64,000 bases of DNA, from assembly GCF_002285795.1 (NCBI RefSeq), contig NZ_CP022961.1:930001-994000 (forward strand), read 5' to 3'. Below the pieces are notes generated by a model that was given only the letters and a program-made list of their open reading frames with translations, was not told the DNA's origin and ran no database searches. The stretch comes from Plantactinospora sp. KBS50 (lineage in GTDB: Bacteria > Actinomycetota > Actinomycetes > Mycobacteriales > Micromonosporaceae). Shown here piece by piece: positions 26,328-35,812 of this stretch; within the stretch, counting starts at the first letter, position 1; each line of letters starts with the position of its first letter. The position numbers and the translations under genes are program-made.

Positions 26328-28064
26328 GTGATGCCCGCGCTGCCGGTCGTTGATCCCGGTGTTCCCGATCGCCGATCGCCGTCCCGGCTGCTGCTCTGGC
26401 TGGCCGCGCGCACCGGGGCGTGGCTGACCGCCGGGATCGTGTTCGGCATCGTCTGGATGGTCAGCCAGGCGCTGATGCCGGCGGCCATCGGGCGGGCGGT
26501 CGACGCCATCACCGGCCGGGACGAGGCCGAACTGCTCCGGTGGAGCCTGCTGCTGCTCGCCCTCGGGCTCACCCAGGCCGGCTCCGGTGTGCTGCGGCAC
26601 CGGATGGCGAGCGCCAACTGGCTTGCTGCGGCGTACCGGACCGTGCAGGTGACCATCGACCAGGCCAACCGGTTGGGCGCCACGCTGCCCCGCCGGATGG
26701 CCGCCGGTGAGGTGGTCAGCATCGGCACCGCCGACATCGGCCAGCTCGGCGGGGCGATGGACATCACGGCCCGGGGCTCGGGCGCCGTCGTCGCGATCGG
26801 CACCGTCACCGCCATCCTGCTCGCCGCCTCGGTCCGGCTGGGGCTGGTCGTGCTGCTCGGGGTGCCGGTGCTGCTGGCCATCGTCGGCCTGCTGATCCGA
26901 CCGCTGCACCGGCGCCAGCAGACGTACCGGGACCAGCAGGCCGCGCTGGCCACCCGGGCGGTCGACATCGTGGCCGGGCTGCGGGTGCTGCGCGGGATCG
27001 GCGGCGAACCGGTGGTCTCGGAGCGCTACCGCAGGGAGTCGCAGGTGCTGCGCGCCGACGGCGTACGGGTGGCCCGGGTGGAGTCGCTGCTGGCCGGGGC
27101 GGAGATCCTGCTGCCCGGCGCATTCGTGGCGCTGGTCACCTGGCTGGGCGCCCGGTTCGTGTTGCGCGGCGAGATCACCGCCGGGCAACTCGTGGCGTTC
27201 TACGGGTACGCGGCGTTCCTGGTCGGACCGATGCGGACCATCACCGAGGTCATCGACAAGATCACCAAGGGGCACGTGGCGGCCCGCCGGGTGGTCGACC
27301 TGCTCCGGCTGGTGCCGGAGATCTCCGACCCCGGTACGCCGGTGCCGTCGCCCGGTCCGGGGGAACTGGTCGACGCCGCCTCCGGGCTGGTGCTCCGGAC
27401 GGGTCGGTGCACCGCGCTGGTGGCCGCCGCACCCGAGGACGCCGTCCGGATCGCCGACCGCCTCGGCCGGTACGCGCCGGGCGAGGTCACCCTGCGCGGC
27501 GTACCGCTGGGGGATCTTCCCCTGGCGACGGTCCGGCGGCGGATCATGGTGGCCGACAACGACGCCGTGCTGTTCTCCGGGCCGCTGCGGGCGGAGCTGG
27601 ACCCCCGGGACGACGCCGACGAGGGGCGGATCACGGCGGCGCTGCGGGTGGCCGACGCCACCGACATCGTCGAGGCACTTCCGGAGGGTCTGGCCGCGCC
27701 GGTGACCGCACGCGGCCGGGAGTTCTCCGGCGGGCAGCAGCAACGGTTGCGGCTGGCGCGGGCGCTGGTCGCCGACCCGGAGATCCTCATCCTGGTCGAA
27801 CCGACCAGCGCGGTCGACGCGCACACCGAGGCGCGGATCGCCGACCGGCTGGGGCCGGCGCGCACCGGCCGGACCACGCTGATCTGCACCAGCAGCCCGC
27901 TCGTGCTGGACCGGGTCGACCACGTGGTCTTCGTCCGGGACGGCCGGACGGTGGCCGAGGGCACGCACCGCGACCTGCTGGCCGCCGTGCCGGAGTACCG
28001 GGCCACGGTGAGCCGGGCCGAGGCCGAGGATCCGCGGGACGACCGGATCGAGGTGGGACGATGA
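26328..28064 (+). CDS. ABC exporter half with degenerate ATP site
   Basis: The 578-residue product has an N-terminal six-span ABC exporter domain (about 20-310) and a C-terminal nucleotide-binding domain. The Walker A motif is missing: the expected Gly-rich loop is replaced by ALVAAAPEDAVRIADRLG near residue 365. Walker B reads ILVEPTSAVD, with Val for the usual Asp but the catalytic Glu kept, and the signature FSGGQQQRLRLARAL is intact. This is the pattern of the degenerate half of an asymmetric heterodimer. The ATGA junction with the next gene supports a 1:1 complex. Substrate unknown, perhaps a drug, lipid or peptide. Confidence 0.92.
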   Translation: MMPALPVVDPGVPDRRSPSRLLLWLAARTGAWLTAGIVFGIVWMVSQALMPAAIGRAVDAITGRDEAELLRWSLLLLALGLTQAGSGVLRHRMASANWLAAAYRTVQVTIDQANRLGATLPRRMAAGEVVSIGTADIGQLGGAMDITARGSGAVVAIGTVTAILLAASVRLGLVVLLGVPVLLAIVGLLIRPLHRRQQTYRDQQAALATRAVDIVAGLRVLRGIGGEPVVSERYRRESQVLRADGVRVARVESLLAGAEILLPGAFVALVTWLGARFVLRGEITAGQLVAFYGYAAFLVGPMRTITEVIDKITKGHVAARRVVDLLRLVPEISDPGTPVPSPGPGELVDAASGLVLRTGRCTALVAAAPEDAVRIADRLGRYAPGEVTLRGVPLGDLPLATVRRRIMVADNDAVLFSGPLRAELDPRDDADEGRITAALRVADATDIVEALPEGLAAPVTARGREFSGGQQQRLRLARALVADPEILILVEPTSAVDAHTEARIADRLGPARTGRTTLICTSSPLVLDRVDHVVFVRDGRTVAEGTHRDLLAAVPEYRATVSRAEAEDPRDDRIEVGR

Positions 28065-30007
28065 GTACGGCGTTGCCGGTGGCCGACGGCGGGCAGGTCC
28101 GCCGGTACGCCCGCACGATCCTGCGGCGGCACCCCCGGGCGCTGGGAATCACGCTCGGGCTGCACGCGCTGGCCGCGATCGCCGGGCTGGCCGCGCCGCG
28201 GCTGCTCGGCGACCTGGTCGAGGCGGTGTCCCGTGGCACCTCCACGGTCACCGTGGACCGGGTCGCGCTGGCGATCACCGGATTCGTGCTGGTCCAGGCT
28301 GTGCTCACGCGCTTCGCGTACCTCGCCTCCGCCCGGCTCGGCGAGGGGGTGCTGGCCGACCTGCGCGAGGAGTTCATCGACCGGGTGCTGGCCATCCCGC
28401 TGTCCACCGTCGAGCGGGCCGGCACCGGTGATCTGCTCACCCGGACCTCCCGGGACGTCGCGGCGCTGGGCAAGACGGTCCGGTTCGCCGTACCGGAGAC
28501 GCTCATCGCGCTGGTCTCGATGGTCTTCGTGGTCGGCGCGATGGTGCTGGTCAGCCCGCTGCTGGCGCTGTCCTGCCTGGTCGCCGTGCCGCCACTGTGG
28601 GTCGTCACCCGCTGGTACCTGCGCCGGGCACCCGCGGGCTACCTGCGGGAGAACGCCGCCTACTCCCAGGTCACCGACGGGATCAGCGAGACCGTGGACG
28701 GGTCGCGCAGCACGGAGGCGCTGGGCCAGCAGGCGCGCCGCCGGGCCCGCACCGACGCCGACATCCGCCGGTCGTACGCGGCCGAGCGGTACACGCTGTC
28801 GCTGCGCTCGGTCGCCTGGCCGGTCTCGGAGGCCAGCTACGTGCTGCCGGTGGTGGTGACGCTGCTGCTGGGCGGCTGGTTCCACCTGCGCGGCTGGGTG
28901 ACCCTGGGCCAGGTCACCGCGGCGGCGCTCTACGCCCAGCAGCTCATCGAGCCGCTGGACCGGCTGCTGTCCTGGCTGGACGAGTTGCAGGTGGGCGGCG
29001 CATCACTGGCCCGGTTGCTCGGGGTCGCCCGGCTGCCCGGCGAGGCTTCGGGTACGCCGGCCGTGGCTGGCGGCGTGCCGGCGGTGGCTGCCGGGGGACC
29101 GGTCGCCGGGCCGCGGCTGGTCGTGGCGCCCCGGGCGGGCGGCGCGGAGCCGCCGCTGCACTCCGACGGCGCCGGCCCTTCGACGTTGTCCGATGGCGCC
29201 GGTCCGGCGCTGTTGTCCGATGGCGCCGGCCCGGCGCTGTTGTCTGATGGCGCCGGTCCGGCGCTGTTGTCTGATGGCGCCGGCCCGGCGCTGTGCGCCG
29301 AGAACGTCCGGTACGCCTACCGGACGGGGCGGGACGTCCTGCACGGCGTGACGCTGCGGCTGCGCCCGGGGGAGCGGCTGGCCATGGTCGGGCCGTCCGG
29401 GGCGGGAAAGTCCACCCTGGGTCGGTTGCTGGCCGGCATCCACGCGCCGCGCTCGGGTGCGGTGACCGTCGGCGGGAAGGCGCTGCACGACCTGCCGTTG
29501 GCCGAGTTGCGCCGGCAGGTCGCGCTGGTGAGCCAGGAGCACCACGTGTTCCTCGGCACACTGCGGGACAACCTGACGATGGTGCGCCCGGAGGCGACCG
29601 ACCGGGACGTCCGGGACGCGCTGGCCGCCGTCGACGCCCTGGACTGGGCGCTCGCGCTGCCGGACGGGCTGGACACCGGGATCGGCACGGGCGGGCATCC
29701 GCTCCCGGCCGGCCAGGCGCAGCAGCTCGCGTTGGCCCGGCTGGTGCTCGCCGACCCGCACACGCTCGTGCTGGACGAGGCCACCTCGTTGATCGATCCC
29801 CGGGCGGCCCGCCGGCTGGAGCGCTCGATGGCCGGGGTGCTGCGCGGCCGTACCGTCGTGGCCATCGCGCACCGGCTCTTCTCGGCGCACGACGCCGACC
29901 GGGTCGCGGTGGTCGAGGACGGGCGGATCATCGAGCTGGGCTCGCACGACGAGCTGGTCGCGGCCGGCGGCTCGTACGCGTCGCTCTGGCGCTCCTGGCA
30001 CGGCTGA
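28061..30007 (+). CDS. ABC exporter half with catalytic ATP site and repeat linker
   Basis: The 648-residue product is the partner of the preceding half-transporter. It has the transmembrane domain (about 20-310), a repeat-rich linker of about 80 residues (330-412) and a nucleotide-binding domain with intact Walker A GPSGAGKST near residue 445, Q-loop SQEHHVFLGTLRDN and Walker B LVLDEATSLID. Its signature motif is degenerate (LPAGQAQQLALARL). In the heterodimer its Walker A meets the intact signature of the other half, so one consensus and one degenerate site result. The linker contains five 27-bp repeats. Confidence 0.93.
   Translation: MSTALPVADGGQVRRYARTILRRHPRALGITLGLHALAAIAGLAAPRLLGDLVEAVSRGTSTVTVDRVALAITGFVLVQAVLTRFAYLASARLGEGVLADLREEFIDRVLAIPLSTVERAGTGDLLTRTSRDVAALGKTVRFAVPETLIALVSMVFVVGAMVLVSPLLALSCLVAVPPLWVVTRWYLRRAPAGYLRENAAYSQVTDGISETVDGSRSTEALGQQARRRARTDADIRRSYAAERYTLSLRSVAWPVSEASYVLPVVVTLLLGGWFHLRGWVTLGQVTAAALYAQQLIEPLDRLLSWLDELQVGGASLARLLGVARLPGEASGTPAVAGGVPAVAAGGPVAGPRLVVAPRAGGAEPPLHSDGAGPSTLSDGAGPALLSDGAGPALLSDGAGPALLSDGAGPALCAENVRYAYRTGRDVLHGVTLRLRPGERLAMVGPSGAGKSTLGRLLAGIHAPRSGAVTVGGKALHDLPLAELRRQVALVSQEHHVFLGTLRDNLTMVRPEATDRDVRDALAAVDALDWALALPDGLDTGIGTGGHPLPAGQAQQLALARLVLADPHTLVLDEATSLIDPRAARRLERSMAGVLRGRTVVAIAHRLFSAHDADRVAVVEDGRIIELGSHDELVAAGGSYASLWRSWHG
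29162..29296. repeat. 27-bp minisatellite in the ABC exporter linker
   Basis: Five head-to-tail 27-bp units (29162, 29189, 29216, 29243, 29270) encode the nonapeptide SDGAGPALL with small changes. The middle units differ only at one or two bases, suggesting recent expansion. Confidence 0.92.
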
Positions 30008-30127
30008 GCGCGGCACGACCGCGTGTCGGCGCCGGCCGTGCGCGTTGCCGGGGCCGGCTGCGTACCGGGGCCGGCTGCGCGGCGGAGCCGGCCGTGCGCG
30101 TTGCCGGGGCGGCGGCCCGGGCCGGCG

Positions 30128-30886
30128 TCAGCGCCGGACGAGCCGGAACGTGGCCACCCCACCGGCGGCGAGCGCGGCGATCAGCACGATCCAGATCAGG
30201 TTGCCGCTCACCGGGGCTCCCGACCCGGCGTTCGCCCTGGCCCGCGCGAACATGCCCTCGTCCTGGAGGGCGGGCACCGCGGCCGGCGGCAGTTCGCTGT
30301 AGCGCACCAGGCCGGTGCTCTCCAGCAGCTTCATGTGGTTCATCACGAAGATGTTGGCCGCATCCGCCAGCTTGCGTACGTCGTCATTGCGGGTACCGGC
30401 CCGCACCGCGCCGATCACCGGGAAGATCTTGCCGTGTGCCGCCCGCAGCCGGCTCACGAACGTCTGGTCGAACCGGTCCCCCGAGGCGACCTGCATCTCG
30501 GCCAGCCAGCCCTTCTGGTCGGCGCGCGGGTCGGCGGGGATCTGCGCGCCGAGCTTGTTGGCCGTGTCGACGACCATCTGGTCGAGTTCGACGTGCTGCT
30601 TGGCGATTTCGGCACCCACCTCGCGTACCCGTTGCCGTTTGCCCTTCTCGGCGGCCATCTGGCCGGCCGGGATCTCCCAGAGGCCGGCCTGGCGTACGCC
30701 GTTGAGCAGCATCGTGTCGGCCGCGTTCAACTGGGCGGGTGCCGGTTCCGCGGACGCGGCGGAGGGCAGCAGCACCATCCCGGCGATCAGGCCGGCCAGG
30801 ATGGCCGCCATCCACCGGGCCGGTCCCGGCGCGCCGGTCCCGGTCCGTCCCCGTCCGGGGGTACGTCGAGGCCCGATCTGCCGCAT
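30128..30886 (-). CDS. secreted, membrane-anchored DUF4142 protein
   Basis: The 252-residue product has a signal peptide (basic residues to about 25, hydrophobic core WMAAILAGLIAGMVLL, cleavage near ASA-EP), a helical DUF4142 domain (VGAEIAKQHVELDQMVVDTANKLG near residue 95, FVMNHMKLLEST) and a C-terminal transmembrane helix followed by RLVRR. The DUF4142 fold is ferritin-like by family knowledge; its function outside the membrane is unknown. ATG 30886 is favoured because GAGGTGGT precedes it by about 8 nt; GTG 30898 is in frame. Between it and the ABC genes (30008-30127) a 24-bp sequence occurs twice (30031-30054 and 30088-30111). Confidence 0.82.
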   Translation of the reverse strand: MRQIGPRRTPGRGRTGTGAPGPARWMAAILAGLIAGMVLLPSAASAEPAPAQLNAADTMLLNGVRQAGLWEIPAGQMAAEKGKRQRVREVGAEIAKQHVELDQMVVDTANKLGAQIPADPRADQKGWLAEMQVASGDRFDQTFVSRLRAAHGKIFPVIGAVRAGTRNDDVRKLADAANIFVMNHMKLLESTGLVRYSELPPAAVPALQDEGMFARARANAGSGAPVSGNLIWIVLIAALAAGGVATFRLVRR

Positions 30887-31002
30887 GCCTGCCACCACCT
30901 CTGTCGTTTGGCAACCGGTCGGGTGGTGGTACGCACCGTGCCTCCGATTCGTTCATCCATGCACGTTTTACTTCCCGGTGGCACGGAGGTTTCGTCCCAG
31001 TG

Positions 31003-31515
31003 TCACGGGAGGGTGGCGCCGGGTGGCCGCGAGGCGGTGGCCCAGTGCCGCCACCAGACCGGTTCGGTCGGCTCACCGGCGGCCGTCACCAGGGCGTCGA
31101 CGAGATCGCCCGGGGAGCGGTCGGCGCCGGTGGGTACCGCGGCGAGCAACCGCCGCAGGTCGCTGGTGCGCCGCCGGACGATGTCGGCGACCAGTTCGCG
31201 TCCCGGATCGGTGAGGCGTAACCAGGAGACCCGCCGGTCGCTGGGCAGGTGGTCCCGGGCCAGCAGCCCGCGCCGGACCAGGCGGTCGCCCGTACGGCTG
31301 GCCGTCGAGGGGTGCACGCCGAGGTCAGCCGCGAGGTCGACGGTGCGCCGGGGGCCGGTGGTGGCCAGTACGACGATCATGCGGTGCTGGGTGAGGGTCA
31401 GCTCGACATCCAGCGTCGCCACCGCGGCGGCGGTGATGGCGACGATCACCCGGCTCAGCGCGGACAGTCCCGCGGTCAGCCGGTCCAGTTCGCCGCCTGT
31501 TGCCTCCCGGGTCAT
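31003..31515 (-). CDS. MarR-family transcriptional regulator
   Basis: The 170-residue product is a winged-helix MarR protein: LTLTQHRMIVVLATTGPRRTVDLAADLGVHPSTASRTGDRLVRRGLL forms the recognition helix near residue 75, followed by the wing with the signature DRRVSWLRLTDPGREL near 105. The ATG at 31515 gives a normal MarR N-terminus; a longer frame starts at 31578 inside the upstream inverted repeat and is less likely. The perfect 23-bp inverted repeat upstream (31556-31610) may hold its operator. Ligand and targets are unknown. Confidence 0.9.
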   Translation of the reverse strand: MTREATGGELDRLTAGLSALSRVIVAITAAAVATLDVELTLTQHRMIVVLATTGPRRTVDLAADLGVHPSTASRTGDRLVRRGLLARDHLPSDRRVSWLRLTDPGRELVADIVRRRTSDLRRLLAAVPTGADRSPGDLVDALVTAAGEPTEPVWWRHWATASRPPGATLP

Positions 31516-31555
31516 CGCCGCATCGTCGCACGGCGCTGCGCGGGCACGGGTGCCC

Positions 31556-31610
31556 CAGTCATACGCCAGGTACCTCAAAGCGCCGGCTTGAGGTACCTGG
31601 CGTATGACTG
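31556..31610. repeat. perfect 23-bp inverted repeat
   Basis: Arms at 31556-31578 and 31588-31610 match at all 23 positions around a 9-nt loop (AGCGCCGGC). Each arm contains the KpnI palindrome GGTACC and reads TTGAGGTACCTGGCGTATGA from the loop outward. It lies 41 bp upstream of marR and 36 bp downstream of ybaK, both on the minus strand. It can be a ybaK terminator, a regulator site for marR, or both. Confidence 0.9.
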
Positions 31611-31645
31611 ACGGACTCCCGGAGCGGCGGGGACGAAAGGCGGGC

Positions 31646-32125
31646 CTAGCCGGTTGCGATGGCGGCGGTGGTCGCCCCGGTGAGCCGGATCAGGTCGGCC
31701 GGTGCGATCCGTAGCTGGAGCCCGCGCCGGCCGGCGGACACGTACATGGCGGCCAGCGTCTCGACCGAGGAATCCACCACGGTGGGTAGCCGGCGGCGCT
31801 GGCCCAGCGGGCTGATGCCGCCGCGGACGTACCCGGTGGTCCGCTCCGCGAGCGCCCGGTCCGCGAGCGCGGCCCGCTTGCCGCCCGCAGCGGCGGCCAG
31901 CGCCTTGAGATCCAGTTCGCCGGTGACCGGGACGACCGCCACCACCAGCCGGCCGTCCACCTCGACCACAAGCGACTTGAAGACCTCGCCGGCCGGCACG
32001 CCGAGTGCCGCCGCCACCTCGGCGCCGTAGTGCGCCGTGTCCACCGGTACGTCGTACGGATGCACGCTGTGTTGTACCCGCTGACGTGCCAGCAGTGCCG
32101 TGGCCGGCGTCCCCTGTCCTGCCAC
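31646..32125 (-). CDS. ybaK: Cys-tRNA(Pro)/YbaK-family deacylase
   Basis: YbaK-family proteins hydrolyse Cys-tRNA(Pro) formed by mischarging. The 159-residue product matches the family over its length: HPYDVPVDTAHYGAEVAAALGVPAGEVFKSLVV with the invariant Lys near residue 49, GELDLKALAAAAGGKRA, and YVRGGISPLGQRRRLP near 106. The GTG at 32125 is supported by a TAGGTT box 8 nt upstream. A much longer frame reaching 33499 is a shadow across the methyltransferase gene. The next gene ends 11 bp upstream. Confidence 0.93.
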   Translation of the reverse strand: MAGQGTPATALLARQRVQHSVHPYDVPVDTAHYGAEVAAALGVPAGEVFKSLVVEVDGRLVVAVVPVTGELDLKALAAAAGGKRAALADRALAERTTGYVRGGISPLGQRRRLPTVVDSSVETLAAMYVSAGRRGLQLRIAPADLIRLTGATTAAIATG

Positions 32126-32139
32126 GGTCGCAGAACCTA
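32126..32139 (-). promoter_or_regulatory. leaderless -10 box of ybaK
   Basis: TAGGTT (32134-32139, minus strand) is followed by 8 nt and the GTG start; it lies over the 3' end of the preceding methyltransferase gene. Confidence 0.45.
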
Positions 32140-33399
32140 CCCGCCGCCGGCCGGCTGCCGACTCGGGCCACCGGCCGACGACCCGATCGGGTCGCCGACC
32201 GGGTGCCCGATCAGGACGGTGGGCGCGCCCGCGACCCGGGTGAGCACCAGGCTGGCGGCGGCCGGGCCGGCCGGCCGCAGGTCCCGGCGCAGCCGCTCGG
32301 GCACCAGGGCCGAGCCGCGCTTGAGGATCTCGACCCGGCCGACGCCGCGCTCGCGGAGCAGGGCGCGCAGGCGTTTCAGCGAGAACGGCAGCACGTCGGT
32401 GATCTCCAGGCACCGGGCGAACGGCGTCGCAACGGCGCGGTCGGCGTACACGTAGGCGATGTCCGGGTCGGCGAGCGTCCCGTCGAGGGTGTCCGCGAAC
32501 TCGGCCACCAGGTGCGCCCGCAGCACCGCGCCGTCCGGGTCGTACAGGAACCGGCGGACCGGCCCGACCGCGGCCTGCCGGGTGCCGGCGCCGGTGAGCT
32601 GGTGCTCGCCGGCGTCCGTTCCGGCGCGGAGCGTGCGGGACTGCCGGCCGAGCAGGCTGGCCCGGCGGGGCACCTCGGCCAGCGGACCGCACCAGATCGT
32701 CGCCTCGACCAGGTCGCCGGCCGCGCTCACCCACTCGGCCTCGGCGTCGGGCGGGATCGCCGCGTGGTCGATTCCGGGCGCCACCTTCACGACGGTCCGG
32801 GGCACCCGTTCGGCCAGGGCGGTGACGAACGACCAGGGCGGCGAGTAGGCGTCCGGGTCGAAGATCCGTCGACCCCCGCGCCGGCGCGCCGGGTCGCAGA
32901 AGACCGCGTCCACCCCGGTGACGTCGTACCCGGTGGCGTCGCCGCACTCGACCGTGAACAGGTCGGCCAGGCCGAGCGCCGCCGCGTTCGCCCGGGCCAG
33001 GCTCGCCGTGGTCGGGTCGGCCTCCACGCCGTACACGCGGATGCCGTGCCGGGCCGCGGCCAGCGCGTCGGCGCCGAGCCCGCAGCCGAGGTCGGCCAGG
33101 GTCCGCACCCCGGCCTCGTGCAGCCGGGCGGCCCGGCGGTCGGCCACGGCGGCCCGGGTTGCCTGTTCCAGCCCGGCCCGGCTGAAGTACATGGTCGCGG
33201 CGTCCGGGCCGAACTTGCCGACCGCGTGCCGACGCAGTTCGGCCTGGGTGAGCGCGGCGGCCGCGAGGTCCGCCGGCACGCCGCCGGCCCGCAGCGCCGC
33301 CGCCGCGGCCAGCGGGTCGCCGCCGGCCAGGTCGGCCGCCGTCGCGAGCGCGGCCTGGCCCTCGGCGGTACGCAGCACCGCCAGCCCGTCCGTGTCCAT
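32137..33399 (-). CDS. THUMP-like class I SAM-dependent methyltransferase
   Basis: The 420-residue product has a helical N-terminus, a Rossmann SAM-binding domain (LADLGCGLGADALAAA near residue 105, YGVEADPTTASLARAN, then CDPARR near 165) and a C-terminal THUMP-like domain ending about residue 395. The DPARR motif is typical of this family. RNA is the likely substrate because THUMP domains bind RNA, but the target base is unknown to me. ATG 33399 follows a CACAAT box by 7 nt; ATG 33408 is in frame. The last 20 residues are Gly/Pro/Ser-rich. Confidence 0.85.
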   Translation of the reverse strand: MDTDGLAVLRTAEGQAALATAADLAGGDPLAAAAALRAGGVPADLAAAALTQAELRRHAVGKFGPDAATMYFSRAGLEQATRAAVADRRAARLHEAGVRTLADLGCGLGADALAAARHGIRVYGVEADPTTASLARANAAALGLADLFTVECGDATGYDVTGVDAVFCDPARRRGGRRIFDPDAYSPPWSFVTALAERVPRTVVKVAPGIDHAAIPPDAEAEWVSAAGDLVEATIWCGPLAEVPRRASLLGRQSRTLRAGTDAGEHQLTGAGTRQAAVGPVRRFLYDPDGAVLRAHLVAEFADTLDGTLADPDIAYVYADRAVATPFARCLEITDVLPFSLKRLRALLRERGVGRVEILKRGSALVPERLRRDLRPAGPAAASLVLTRVAGAPTVLIGHPVGDPIGSSAGGPSRQPAGGG

Positions 33400-33447
33400 C
33401 CGGCCCATTGTGCCGTCCCGAACCAGCGCACCGAAAAGCGCGCCGGA

Positions 33448-33474
33448 TTGGCACTCTCCTTGACGGAGTGCTAG
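33448..33474. promoter_or_regulatory. CIRCE operator 1 of groESL (HrcA site)
   Basis: TTGGCACTC, nine bases, GAGTGCTAG is a near-consensus CIRCE (TTAGCACTC-N9-GAGTGCTAA). The nine-base spacer contains most of the groESL -35 box, so HrcA binding would block RNA polymerase. Confidence 0.92.
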
Positions 33475-33488
33475 CCGCGGAATAACCT
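33460..33488 (+). promoter_or_regulatory. groESL promoter
   Basis: TTGACG (33460-33465) and TAACCT (33483-33488) are separated by exactly 17 bp. The predicted start near 33495 falls inside the second CIRCE element. Confidence 0.85.
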
Positions 33489-33492
33489 GCGA

Positions 33493-33519
33493 TTAGCACT
33501 CTCGCATGGAGGGTGCCAG
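33493..33519. promoter_or_regulatory. CIRCE operator 2 of groESL
   Basis: TTAGCACTC, nine bases, GGGTGCCAG: the left arm is perfect and the right arm matches 6 of 9. It sits at the transcription start, giving the two-operator arrangement known for actinobacterial groESL genes. Confidence 0.8.
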
Positions 33520-33607
33520 CCTGCGGGTCCTACCCGCGGGCGAGACGCCAGGCGGACCGGCACCCGCGACGACGGCCCCGCCCGGTGGACATGTGGCAGA
33601 GATTGAC

Positions 33608-33655
33608 GCCGGCCGGTATCGGCCGGCACAGGAACCTGATACCCCAGGAGGGTAT
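33608..33655 (+). promoter_or_regulatory. structured groES leader with ribosome-site hairpin
   Basis: The leader has an 8-bp hairpin (33608-33615 with 33620-33627, loop GTAT) and, next to the start, ATACCC (33639-33644) paired with GGGTAT (33650-33655). The second stem places the AGGAGG ribosome site partly in its loop and partly in its right arm, and could make translation temperature-sensitive. Confidence 0.45.
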
Positions 33656-33659
33656 GCCC

Positions 33660-33968
33660 GTGACTACCGCGACCAAGGTTGCGATCAAGCCGCTCGAGGA
33701 CCGGATCGTGGTCCAGGCGAACGAGGCTGAGACGACCACGGCGTCGGGCATCGTGATCCCCGACACCGCCAAGGAGAAGCCGCAGGAGGGCACCGTCCTC
33801 GCTGTCGGTCCGGGTCGCGTTGACGACTCCGGCAACCGGGTGCCGATCGACGTCAAGGTCGGCGACACCGTGCTCTACTCGAAGTACGGCGGCACCGAGG
33901 TCAAGTACGCCGGCGAGGAGTACCTGGTGCTCTCCGCCCGCGACGTCCTCGCGATCATCGAGAAGTAA
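33660..33968 (+). CDS. groES: co-chaperonin GroES
   Basis: GroES caps the GroEL ring during protein folding. The 102-residue product reads [13 protein letters not shown] near residue 6, the mobile-loop region [21 protein letters not shown], and ends [15 protein letters not shown]; length is normal. I chose GTG 33660 because AGGAGG (33646-33651) lies 8 nt upstream; the ATG at 33654 is only 2 nt from it. The gene heads the heat-shock operon under two CIRCE operators. A strong hairpin separates it from groEL. Confidence 0.97.
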   Translation: MTTATKVAIKPLEDRIVVQANEAETTTASGIVIPDTAKEKPQEGTVLAVGPGRVDDSGNRVPIDVKVGDTVLYSKYGGTEVKYAGEEYLVLSARDVLAIIEK

Positions 33969-35687
<1,719 letters not shown>

Positions 35688-35708
35688 CCGGAGCCCTTCC
35701 GCACCGGG

Positions 35709-35751
35709 CCGGGGGCGGATCACCGACATCACGTCGGTGATCCGCCCCCGG
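35709..35751 (+). terminator. groESL terminator
   Basis: Arms 35709-35727 and 35733-35751 pair perfectly over 19 bp around the loop ATCAC, 22 bp after groEL. No U-tract follows. Confidence 0.85.
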
Positions 35752-35812
35752 TCACATCCGGCCGGCACCACGCGGTTACCGGATGTTCGGCGGGTGGGGT
35801 AAGACTGGACCC

